NCBI RefSeq assembly: GCF_000421605.1
Contig: NZ_ATXI01000016.1
Span: forward strand, 1-38,993
Length of the DNA stretch: 38,993 nt
DNA from: Thermodesulfobacterium thermophilum DSM 1276
GTDB taxonomy: Bacteria; Desulfobacterota; Thermodesulfobacteria; Thermodesulfobacteriales; Thermodesulfobacteriaceae
Direction of reading: 5' to 3'
Part shown: one piece after another, positions 1 through 7,631 of the stretch
Layout: each line of letters opens with the position of its first letter
How positions within the stretch are numbered: the stretch's first letter is position 1
The notes under the pieces: generated by a model
What the model saw: the letters and a program-made list of their open reading frames with translations, nothing else
The model's database searches: none
Told to the model about the DNA's origin: nothing
Translations under genes and position numbers: made by a program

Positions 1-246
1 CAAAGAGGCTCTAAAAAGGATTTTTATGACCTTTGGTTTCTCATGAAAAGACATAATTGGAGTTTAAAGTATGTAATAGAGTTAGCTAAAACTAAATATC
101 CAACCTTATCTATCGGTGTTATTTTAAAAAGTATTATCTATTTTGAAGATGCTGAAAAGGAGTCTTATGAAGATATAGACAAAAATTGGTCTAAAATAAA
201 GGAGTTTTTCGTAGGGGAGGAGAAGAGATTGGTGACAAGTATTTAA
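1..246 (+). CDS. C-terminal tail of an AbiEii/AbiGii-type nucleotidyltransferase toxin (partial)
   Basis: The reading frame is open from the first base and ends at a stop at 244-246, so only about 81 C-terminal residues are seen. It contains RGSKKDFYDLWFLMK, a signature I associate with the end of AbiEii/AbiGii nucleotidyltransferases, followed by a short helical tail. In that family the protein is the toxin of a type IV toxin-antitoxin or abortive-infection pair. The antitoxin and catalytic core would lie upstream of the window. An internal ATG at 43 exists but is not needed as a start, because coding sense runs through it. The next gene, hsdR, begins 23 bases downstream on the same strand, consistent with a defence island. 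The family call rests on the motif and is moderately certain. Confidence 0.6.
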   Translation, partial: QRGSKKDFYDLWFLMKRHNWSLKYVIELAKTKYPTLSIGVILKSIIYFEDAEKESYEDIDKNWSKIKEFFVGEEKRLVTSI

Positions 247-269
247 AATTAGAATTATAATTAATAACG

Positions 270-2936
270 ATGAGGAACGAGGCTGATACACGGGCTACCT
301 TAATAGAACCGAAATTAAAATCTGCTGGCTGGCTTGATACCCAAATAAAACGAGAATATTACTATCAAAAAGATTATATATACACACCTGGTAGAATTAT
401 CCTTGTTGGTGATAGGATTAAACGAGGAGAAGGACGTAGGGTTGATTATCTTTTAAGAATAACTGAGTCATTTCCTATAGCTGTTGTCGAAGCGAAACCA
501 GAATCTGAACCCGCAGAATCTGGACTGGAACAAGCCAAACGGTATGCTAAGGATTTAGGTTTAGTCTTTGCTTACTCTACTAACGGACATGAGATTATAG
601 AATTTGATTTCTTTATAAATTCAAGTCGGAAGCTTGAAAGCTTTCCATCTCCTCAAGAATTATTACACCGTTGGTTGCTAAATGTAGGCATAGACCGCGA
701 CATGTTTAAAATTTCGGAATCTCAGTCTAGCTATATATTTGATAAATATTCAAACCCTCTGCTCCATCCTTATTGTCCTGAAAATATTTGCGGTAAACGT
801 CCCTTTTATTTTCAAGAAGTAGCTATAAGAGAAGTTATAAAACGAATAATGTTAGGGCAAAAGAGGATACATTTGACTATGGCTACAGGCACCGGTAAAA
901 CCTTTGTTGCTTTCCAAATTGTTTGGAAGCTTATAAAGTCAGGCTGGTTACAACGTCAACATCCAGACCGTCCTCCAAGAATTTTATTCCTTGCGGATCG
1001 CATTGTTCTTAGAGATCAAACATATAACACCTTTTCGCCCTTTGCGGATGGCAGAAATGAACCACGTTGTAAAATTGAGGGGCATCCTCCTAATTTGACA
1101 AAAGATCTATACTTTGGAATATACCAAACCCTCTGGAGCCCCGACGATAATGGGATTAGACTTTTTCAAAAGTTTCCTAAAGATTTTTTCGATTTAGTAA
1201 TCATAGATGAGTGCCATCGTTCAGGATGGGGCACTTGGAAAGAAATATTAGATCATTTCAGCTCATCTATTCATTTAGGCATGACAGCTACTCCGAGGCA
1301 GGACGAAAATATTGACACCTATGCATATTTTTGTGCGGAAGAAACGGAAGTGTATATAGACCCAGAAAAACCCGAACTCGGAAAATGGCGCCCCCCTGCC
1401 TATCAGTATAGTTTAGGGCAAGGAATTGAGGATGGATTTCTTGCTACCTATAAAGTTCATCGTGTTAGAACTACTATAGATTTAACAGGTTTGCGTCTTG
1501 AGGATGCAATGGAACAGGGTGCAGAGGTTTTTATTCCTGAAGATGTAGAACCTCGGGAAATTTATACCACTCCACAATTTGAGAGGGAGATAACTCTCCC
1601 GGATCGAACAAAAGCAATGGTTAAGCATTTAGCGGGATTGCTTAGGAAGTTCGGAAAAATGGAAAAAACTATGGTTTTTTGCGTTGATATGGAGCATGCT
1701 CGTTTGGTGGCGCGCCTCTTGCAAGACGAATTCGGACCGGAGACTGGCTTATCAGATTATGCCGTCCCTATTATTTCTGAAGAGGGAGAAGAAGCAAGAA
1801 AGGCTCTCGAAGCTTTTGCCGATTCTGACAAAACCAGTCCTGTCGTTGCTACTACCGCTGAATTGCTTTCTACAGGTGTTGATGTGCCTTCCTGTAGGAA
1901 TATCGTTTTCATGAAGACCATTTCATCACCTATTCTTTTCAAACAGATAATTGGACGGGGCAGTAGAATAGACCCCACAACGGGAAAATACTGGTTTCGT
2001 ATAATTGATTATACAGGAGCTACAAGGCTTTTTGATGAATGGGATAGACCTCCATTACCACCTCCTGAACCAATTAAAGGTCCCTTAACTGCAAAGCTTG
2101 CTGGAAAGGTCTTTCATGTAAATACTGGGGAGTTGATAGTTGGCGCTCGAGTAAGCGTAAGAATTGGACCTAATAATCAAATTGGTCCTATTTTAACCAA
2201 CGAAAACGGTGAATTTTATTTTGAAAAACTACCAGCTGGGCGCTTACAATTAATTGTTGACGCAAGCAAGTTTATTGGTCGGACTATCAATGTGGAAACT
2301 ATTCCGGATGAGCTTATTTGGATAGATGTGCCTTTAAAGCCTGAAAAACAAAGAGGGGGTAAGATAAAGGTTGAAGGGCTTGAGGTTAGCATTGCAGATG
2401 AAGCGGTGTTTGTGATAGAAGCAACGGGTCAACAGTTAACCTTGGAGGAATACAAGGATTATACTCGGCGTTTTATATTAGATTCTACTCCTACCATTAA
2501 TACTTTTAAAGAGGTTTGGGTTGACCCCGAGAGGCGTCGTGCTTTCATTAACGAACTACGAAAAAGAAGTATTCATCCTGAAGTATTAGCAGAGGTTTTA
2601 GGTTGTCCCGAAGCTGATACCTTTGACCTTCTTGCCCATATCGCCTTTGGTGAGCCTCTTAGAACCAGAAGTGAAAGAGTAACGGCTTTTAAAAATAGAG
2701 AGCAGAAGTTTATTCAAAGCTTTAGCGAGCTTGCAAGAAAAGTGATTTTAGAACTCTTAGAAAAATACAGAGTTGGAGGCATCGAGCAGTTAGACCCAGC
2801 CATATTCGGAGTATCGCCTTTTAGAGAATGGGGAGGAGCTATTAAAATTAGCCAATGGTTTGGCGGAATAGATGCTCTAAGGAATGCACTTTTAAAAGTT
2901 CAAAAGAAAATTTATATAGAAGAACCTTTATCGTAA
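270..2936 (+). CDS. hsdR: Type I restriction enzyme, R subunit (EcoEI-like) with an inserted beta-sandwich domain
   Basis: This is the motor and nuclease subunit of a type I restriction system, translocating and cutting unmodified DNA in complex with HsdM and HsdS. The N-terminus has a PD-(D/E)xK-type nuclease signature (D59, E74, K76 in VDYLL and VVEAK). A superfamily 2 helicase follows, with Walker A MATGTGKT (204-211), DECH (313-316), a TAT motif near 339 and helicase-C motifs around 540-600. Residues about 604-692 look like a carboxypeptidase-regulatory-type beta-sandwich (GKVF, GARVSV, TNENGEFYFEKLPAG). The EcoEI-type C-terminal domain spans about 695-888. The 888-residue length is somewhat above plain EcoEI-type subunits, explained by the insert. 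hsdM follows after 17 bases with a strong Shine-Dalgarno, so the two are probably cotranscribed. No clear ribosome site precedes the ATG at 270. Confidence 0.92.
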   Translation: MRNEADTRATLIEPKLKSAGWLDTQIKREYYYQKDYIYTPGRIILVGDRIKRGEGRRVDYLLRITESFPIAVVEAKPESEPAESGLEQAKRYAKDLGLVFAYSTNGHEIIEFDFFINSSRKLESFPSPQELLHRWLLNVGIDRDMFKISESQSSYIFDKYSNPLLHPYCPENICGKRPFYFQEVAIREVIKRIMLGQKRIHLTMATGTGKTFVAFQIVWKLIKSGWLQRQHPDRPPRILFLADRIVLRDQTYNTFSPFADGRNEPRCKIEGHPPNLTKDLYFGIYQTLWSPDDNGIRLFQKFPKDFFDLVIIDECHRSGWGTWKEILDHFSSSIHLGMTATPRQDENIDTYAYFCAEETEVYIDPEKPELGKWRPPAYQYSLGQGIEDGFLATYKVHRVRTTIDLTGLRLEDAMEQGAEVFIPEDVEPREIYTTPQFEREITLPDRTKAMVKHLAGLLRKFGKMEKTMVFCVDMEHARLVARLLQDEFGPETGLSDYAVPIISEEGEEARKALEAFADSDKTSPVVATTAELLSTGVDVPSCRNIVFMKTISSPILFKQIIGRGSRIDPTTGKYWFRIIDYTGATRLFDEWDRPPLPPPEPIKGPLTAKLAGKVFHVNTGELIVGARVSVRIGPNNQIGPILTNENGEFYFEKLPAGRLQLIVDASKFIGRTINVETIPDELIWIDVPLKPEKQRGGKIKVEGLEVSIADEAVFVIEATGQQLTLEEYKDYTRRFILDSTPTINTFKEVWVDPERRRAFINELRKRSIHPEVLAEVLGCPEADTFDLLAHIAFGEPLRTRSERVTAFKNREQKFIQSFSELARKVILELLEKYRVGGIEQLDPAIFGVSPFREWGGAIKISQWFGGIDALRNALLKVQKKIYIEEPLS

Positions 2937-2953
2937 AATAAAAGGAGGACCAG

Positions 2954-4444
2954 ATGAATGGACAAACTCGGGAAACTCTTGCTAATGAGATCTGGAGAGC
3001 CTGCGATATCCTCCGTAGTGATAATAATTGCACTGGTGCCATGGAATACATTGAGCACTTATCTTGGCTTCTTTTTCTCAAGTTTCTTGATGCTCAAGAA
3101 GAGGAATGGGAAGCACAAGCCAAGCTCGCAGGAAGAACATATGAACGGATTTTAGACGGAGACTTACGCTGGAGTGCCTGGGCAACCAAAGATTGGCCTG
3201 CCGATAAGCTTCTTGAGTTTGTCCACGGAAGACTTATCCCCTATTTGCAAAGTCTTGGAGGAGACCCTTTAAGGGATACTATACGGAGTATTTTTGCTGA
3301 ACGCAATGTTATAGTTTGTGCCTCTGGATATAATCTCAAGGAAGTGCTTCAAATTATTGATAAAATAGACTTTCACAACCAGGATGACATTTTCACTGTC
3401 TCTCAGGTGTATGAAGAACTTTTACGGCGGCTTGGCAATGAGAACCAGCTTGCTGGAGAGTTTTACACACCCCGTCCAGTTGTTCGCTTTGTGGTGGAAG
3501 TTGTTGACCCAAAAATTGGAGAAACTGTCTACGACCCAGCTTGCGGAAGTTGTGGCTTTTTAGTGCAAGCTTATCTATGGATGAAAAGATACGAAAAAAC
3601 CTTGGAAGACCATAAAATCCTTCAGGAGCGCACCTTTTACGGGCAGGAAAAGAAGCCTATTCCTGCCCTACTTGGTTTAATGAACATGGTTTTGCATGGT
3701 ATAACCGCTCCTCGAGTAATTAGAAAAAATACCTTAGAAGAAAATATCCGTAATCCTTCTGAGCGTTATGATGTTATCCTTACCAATCCTCCTTTTGGAG
3801 GAAAGGAAGGAAAGCATATTCAGTCAAATTTCCCTATTAAATCTTCAAGGACAGAGCTTCTTTTCTTACAACATATTATGAAAAAGCTTAAACCAAAAGA
3901 TGGGGCTCGCTGCGGGATGGTTGTCCCGGAAGGAACGCTTTTTAGCGGAGGAGCCTTTGCTTCTGTTAAAAAAGAACTTTTAGAACAATTCAACCTTCAC
4001 ACTATAGTTAGTCTTCCTCCAGGAACTTTTGCTCCTTATTCAAATGATGTTAAGACCGCTCTAATCTTCTTTGAACGACCTGGACCCACGAAGGAGATTT
4101 GGTATTATGAACTACCTTTACCAGAGGGATTAAAAAAATTTAACAAAACTAATCCTATCAAGGATGAGCATTTTAATGAAGCTCGGGAGCTTTATAAAGC
4201 TTGGTTAGCTTATCGTAAAGGCGAAGGACCACGTGAAGCTTGCCTCTCAGAACGCTCATGGATAGTCTCTGTTGAAGAAATCAAGGCTAAAGGGTATGAC
4301 CTTAGCGCAAGAAATCCAAACAGAAAAGAAGCTGTAGACTTGCCATCTCCTGTTGAAATTCTCTCAAGCTTATTAGAAAGGGAAAGAGAGATTTTAGATA
4401 CTCTTGATGAGCTTAATGAGATTTTGGGGAATAATTACAAGTAA
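2954..4444 (+). CDS. hsdM: Type I DNA adenine N6-methyltransferase, M subunit
   Basis: This subunit methylates adenine in the sequence read by HsdS and is also needed for restriction. The N-terminal HsdM helical domain covers about residues 1-130. The N6-methylase domain carries the S-adenosylmethionine motif DPACGS (194-199) and the catalytic NPPF (278-281). FYTPRPVV just before motif I is typical of the family. The 496-residue length is normal. A GGAGG ribosome-binding site lies about six bases before the ATG. The gene sits between hsdR and hsdS, and hsdS starts 11 bases after its stop, so all three subunits form one operon. No disruption is visible, and the system looks intact. Confidence 0.95.
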   Translation: MNGQTRETLANEIWRACDILRSDNNCTGAMEYIEHLSWLLFLKFLDAQEEEWEAQAKLAGRTYERILDGDLRWSAWATKDWPADKLLEFVHGRLIPYLQSLGGDPLRDTIRSIFAERNVIVCASGYNLKEVLQIIDKIDFHNQDDIFTVSQVYEELLRRLGNENQLAGEFYTPRPVVRFVVEVVDPKIGETVYDPACGSCGFLVQAYLWMKRYEKTLEDHKILQERTFYGQEKKPIPALLGLMNMVLHGITAPRVIRKNTLEENIRNPSERYDVILTNPPFGGKEGKHIQSNFPIKSSRTELLFLQHIMKKLKPKDGARCGMVVPEGTLFSGGAFASVKKELLEQFNLHTIVSLPPGTFAPYSNDVKTALIFFERPGPTKEIWYYELPLPEGLKKFNKTNPIKDEHFNEARELYKAWLAYRKGEGPREACLSERSWIVSVEEIKAKGYDLSARNPNRKEAVDLPSPVEILSSLLEREREILDTLDELNEILGNNYK

Positions 4445-4455
4445 GGAGAATTGGC

Positions 4456-5709
4456 ATGATTGAAGGACCATATAAACTTCCAAAAGGCTGGCATTGGGTG
4501 AGGCTAGGGGAAGTGTGTATTATTAATCCAAGGCGCCCTCGCATATTTCGAGAGCCAAACAGACCAATTTCATTTATTCCTATGTCAGCTATTGATGAGG
4601 AAACTGGAACAATTACCGCCCCCGAGGTACGCCCATTTAAGGAACTTAGCAAAGGCTATACTTACTTTGAAGAAAATGATATTCTTTTTGCTAAGATTAC
4701 TCCTTGTATGGAAAATGGGAAAGTAGCTATTGCACGAGGTTTAACTGATCGAATTGGATTTGGGTCAACAGAATTTCATGTTTTACGTCCTAAATCAAGT
4801 GTACTTTCTGAATGGATATGGTTATTTATTAGAAGAAAACAGTTTCGTGAAGATGCAAAAAAATTTTTCCGAGGCGGAGTAGGTCAACAAAGAGTACCGC
4901 AAGAATTTCTTGAACATTATCCAATCCCACTCCCACCCCTTGATGAGCAAAAACGAATTGTAGCGCGTGTTGAAGAGCTGATGAGTAGAATAAAAGAAGT
5001 CAAAAAGTTAAGAGAAGAAACAAAAAAACAGACCGAACTCCTTTGGCAATCAGTCCTTGCAGAAACTTTTCCACAACCTGGGGCACAACTTCCAAATGGT
5101 TGGCGTTGGGTTAAGCTGGGAGAGATTTGTATCTATAATTCAGGTATTTGGGGACCTGAAGCTTCTGATCAAAATGAAGGATTTCCAATCGTTCGTTCAA
5201 CTGAAATAGATGGTTTTTTAATAAAGCCTTCCTCTGCGTCCGTTAGATTGGTCCCTAAAACCAAATATAAATATTATAAACTCGAAACTGGGGATATACT
5301 TGTGAACAAATCCAGTGGAAGTCCTCATTTAGTAGGTTGGTCAGCAATTTTTGAGGATCCAAATGATGGAAGAATTTACTTGTTTTCTAATTTTATGTTA
5401 CGCTTGAGAGTTAATAAAACTATCATTGAACCTTGGTTTTTGTTATTTTATTTACATAATCCTATATCACGTTCTTTATATTTGAAGGCACAGGATACGA
5501 CATCCGGACTTCGCAATCTACGAGTTAAAGAGTTTTTATCATTACTCATCCCCCTTCCACCTCTTGAGGAACAAAAACGCATAGCTAATTACTTACAGGA
5601 AGTGCATGAAAAGATACAAGAGCTTAAAGAAGTTCAAGCCAGAACAGAAGAAGAAATCAAACTTTTAGAACAATCTATCTTAGAAAAAGCCTTCCGCGGC
5701 GAACTGTAG
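4456..5709 (+). CDS. hsdS: Type I restriction-modification specificity subunit
   Basis: HsdS gives the restriction-modification complex its bipartite DNA recognition. The protein has two similar halves. Each begins with a target-recognition domain (starting at LPKGWHWVRLGEV and at LPNGWRWVKLGEI) and ends with a conserved PLPPL(D/E)EQKRI segment leading into a helical spacer (around residues 160-205 and 365-417). The C-terminus AFRGEL is typical. The 417-residue length is normal for a two-domain HsdS. An AAGGAG site precedes the ATG. The recognised DNA sequence cannot be deduced from the protein alone. The two recognition halves differ from each other, so an asymmetric bipartite site is expected. 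Confidence 0.94.
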   Translation: MIEGPYKLPKGWHWVRLGEVCIINPRRPRIFREPNRPISFIPMSAIDEETGTITAPEVRPFKELSKGYTYFEENDILFAKITPCMENGKVAIARGLTDRIGFGSTEFHVLRPKSSVLSEWIWLFIRRKQFREDAKKFFRGGVGQQRVPQEFLEHYPIPLPPLDEQKRIVARVEELMSRIKEVKKLREETKKQTELLWQSVLAETFPQPGAQLPNGWRWVKLGEICIYNSGIWGPEASDQNEGFPIVRSTEIDGFLIKPSSASVRLVPKTKYKYYKLETGDILVNKSSGSPHLVGWSAIFEDPNDGRIYLFSNFMLRLRVNKTIIEPWFLLFYLHNPISRSLYLKAQDTTSGLRNLRVKEFLSLLIPLPPLEEQKRIANYLQEVHEKIQELKEVQARTEEEIKLLEQSILEKAFRGEL

Positions 5710-5720
5710 ACTAAAGTAAA

Positions 5721-6458
5721 GTGAAAAAAGAAAAAGATTTATTTGGAAATATTATTGAACGTAAAGTAACATATTGGGTTTTTCATGATGAAAGCATTCC
5801 AAGTAAAAGATGGTTTATAATTGGATTACTTTTCGTAAAAGCAGAATATTTACAAAAGGTAGAACAAGCACTTAACTACTTGGTAGAAAAAGAAAATTAT
5901 AAAGGTGAAATTCATTTTTCACGCTTACCTAAAAAATTTCAAGGAGAATATGGACCAAAGGCGCGCATAGCACTAAATTGGCTTAAGGCTTTTGAAGAAG
6001 GACTTTCTGATTATGCAAAATTTAGTGCTTTAGCAGTTGATCGTTTCTCTCCAGCTTATGATTATTCAAGATTCACTAAAGAATATCATGCTTACAATAG
6101 ATTTACAGCAATGGCATTAAAGGGAGCAATTGCATGGCTACTTGGTCCAGAAAATTTAGATAAACTTTCTATAGTTTTTGTATCTGATGCAAAATTCCGA
6201 ATGAGTCGTCCTGAAGAAGGATGGATTGATAACTTTGAGAAATATATTCCTTATCGCGCTCAATTAGATTCATATCTAAGTCGTTTGGAAGGTAAGAAAT
6301 ATCCTTTTGTTAAAATTGAAAAATTAGAAACAGAAGATTCTTCAAGAAACATTTTACTTCAATTTTGTGATATCCTATTAGGCGCAACGCAAATGGCAAT
6401 AGTAGCTGGATCTACTAAAGAAACTAAAATAAAACTTGGTAAAATGATTGTTAAATAG
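5721..6458 (+). CDS. DUF3800 protein, apparently truncated by an in-frame amber codon
   Basis: The GTG start follows hsdS by 11 bases, so the gene is probably the last of the hsd operon. FHDES near the N-terminus and LQFCDILLGA near residue 220 match the acidic motifs of DUF3800 proteins (DES and QxxD), an RNase H-like fold of unknown function often found with phage and defence genes. The frame ends at TAG (6456-6458) after 245 residues, but protein-like sequence continues in the same frame for 46 more codons (WEQTFNLQRKFHLWAFPDK and so on) to a TAA at 6597-6599. A 292-residue product would fit the family better. This looks like a recent nonsense mutation, or less likely readthrough. Confidence 0.7.
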   Translation: MKKEKDLFGNIIERKVTYWVFHDESIPSKRWFIIGLLFVKAEYLQKVEQALNYLVEKENYKGEIHFSRLPKKFQGEYGPKARIALNWLKAFEEGLSDYAKFSALAVDRFSPAYDYSRFTKEYHAYNRFTAMALKGAIAWLLGPENLDKLSIVFVSDAKFRMSRPEEGWIDNFEKYIPYRAQLDSYLSRLEGKKYPFVKIEKLETEDSSRNILLQFCDILLGATQMAIVAGSTKETKIKLGKMIVK

Positions 6459-6654
6459 CATAAAGATTTATTTCTCCCCCCATGGGAACAAACTTTTAAT
6501 TTACAAAGAAAATTCCATTTATGGGCTTTTCCTGATAAAAATGGAGCTCCATATACTAACATTGATTTTGCTCTAAAAAAAATAATGATGGACAATTAAA
6601 TCTACTTTTTTAGAATGCTCTCACTATGAGCTTATTTAGAAAGGTACTAATTAT

Positions 6655-7323
6655 TCACATTGATTCCGTAAGACTACCCACCCTCTCATTCACAAACCGA
6701 CTAAAACTCTCTAACATCTTTTCTCTTAAGTCTTCGGGTTTTTGAGAGAAAAGAGGTGCGAAAGAGGGGTCAAGGGTTTTTCCTGCCTTCTCGGCTCGCT
6801 CAATAAGCTCAGAACTTTTGCTCGGTTTTATAGCCTCTGTCCGAACAAAAAAGTTAACAAGCCGAACAAACCTCTTCCTATCTCCCTCGCTAACCTCCTT
6901 CTTCTCCTCAACAGCCTCCTCAAAGGTCATGCAAAGCTTCTTCAACTCATCAAGCAAAGGAATCTGAACCTGCTTCTGCACAATCTCTTCCAAAAGATGA
7001 AATTCATGGGATAGCTGGTCATACTTTGCGTTAGAAAAATCGCGATGAAGAACCATCTCCCTAAACCAAAAGGAAAACTCTTTGCGCAAAAGGTCAACAA
7101 GATGCATAAAATCAAACCGCTCTCGAAGAGAATCTAAAAGCTCTTCAATGGGCTCAAGCTTGTAGAGAAGAGGTCTTTGAAAGATATGAAGAAGCGCTAT
7201 GGCAAAAATAAGGGGCTTAAAGTTTATCTGCTTATCCCCAACGATTATGACTTCCTCTGCCTCGTAATCCCTCTCGTAAGCCTTAAAGATGTTTTCTAAC
7301 CAGTTGAGAGTATAGAGTTCCAC
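6655..7323 (-). CDS. Unknown helical protein coupled to a selenoprotein-like gene
   Basis: I do not recognise this family. The 222-residue product is predicted mostly helical and charged, with no signal peptide, clear membrane segment or cysteine pair. One moderately hydrophobic stretch (LIFAIALLHIF, about residues 38-48) could be a buried helix. The start used is GTG at 7321-7323, preceded by GAGGGA. This start lies inside the 3' end of the extended reading frame of the upstream gene (stop at 7296-7298), so the two genes overlap by 28 bases if that gene is read through its UGA; without readthrough the gap would be 77 bases. The overlap suggests translational coupling. Base composition matches the alaS block rather than the flanking DNA. 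Confidence 0.6.
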   Translation of the reverse strand: MELYTLNWLENIFKAYERDYEAEEVIIVGDKQINFKPLIFAIALLHIFQRPLLYKLEPIEELLDSLRERFDFMHLVDLLRKEFSFWFREMVLHRDFSNAKYDQLSHEFHLLEEIVQKQVQIPLLDELKKLCMTFEEAVEEKKEVSEGDRKRFVRLVNFFVRTEAIKPSKSSELIERAEKAGKTLDPSFAPLFSQKPEDLREKMLESFSRFVNERVGSLTESM

Positions 7324-7631
7324 GCTTCCCTCAGGCTTTTTCTTAGCATACTAACCGTCGGAACTTTCACGAGCATGCCCTGCTCATCAATAAAGAACCT
7401 TCAACTAAAACCACCCATCTCAAGGGGCTGAAAGGTTTCTCCGTTTATGATTATGGTTGGAGAACCTTTAAACCCCCTCTTCTCAGCATCAACTGGGTCT
7501 AAAACCTCGATCTTTAGCTCAGCGGGGATCACTTCCATCTCAAGAGCTTCCTTCAAATTTCTTTCTACCTGCTCCTTTGTAGGACAATTCGGAGCAAAGT
7601 AGACCTCAACTTTTAGCCTTTTATCCTCCAT
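7296..7631 (-). CDS. Thioredoxin-fold protein, probable selenoprotein (UGA at codon 77)
   Basis: The frame starts with ATG at 7631 and encodes a small thioredoxin-like fold: a beta strand and APNCP (Cys15), then a helix, then GSPTIIINGE with the cis-proline-type SPT motif. A TGA at 7403-7401 interrupts it after MGGFS. The same frame continues as RFFIDEQGMLVKVP and a final amphipathic helix (LRKSLREAW) to a TAG at 7298-7296, giving 111 residues. Small thioredoxin-fold relatives I recall have a Cys-Arg at exactly this place and a VPP-x-x-L-I helix after it. A hairpin with a GG-starting loop lies 20 bases past the UGA, as bacterial SECIS elements do. Cys15 and Sec77 would be the redox pair. The gene overlaps the alaS 3' end by 11 bases. 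Confidence 0.75.
7371..7400 (-). promoter_or_regulatory. Candidate bacterial SECIS hairpin
   Basis: Immediately after the UGA (7403-7401) of the thioredoxin-fold gene, GAGCA (7385-7381) pairs perfectly with TGCTC (7375-7371) around the five-base loop GGGCA. Two further pairs (a U-G and an A-U) can extend the stem outward. The loop begins 20 bases after the UGA and opens with G residues. Known bacterial SECIS elements have a short loop with an early conserved G at a comparable distance, where SelB docks. Folding was done by eye only. Confidence 0.65.

Noticed and set aside
7299-7403. Treating the TGA at 7401 as a normal stop and the downstream segment as a separate 29-residue gene
   Set aside because: The downstream ATG has no ribosome site, and the segment completes the thioredoxin-like fold of the upstream frame.
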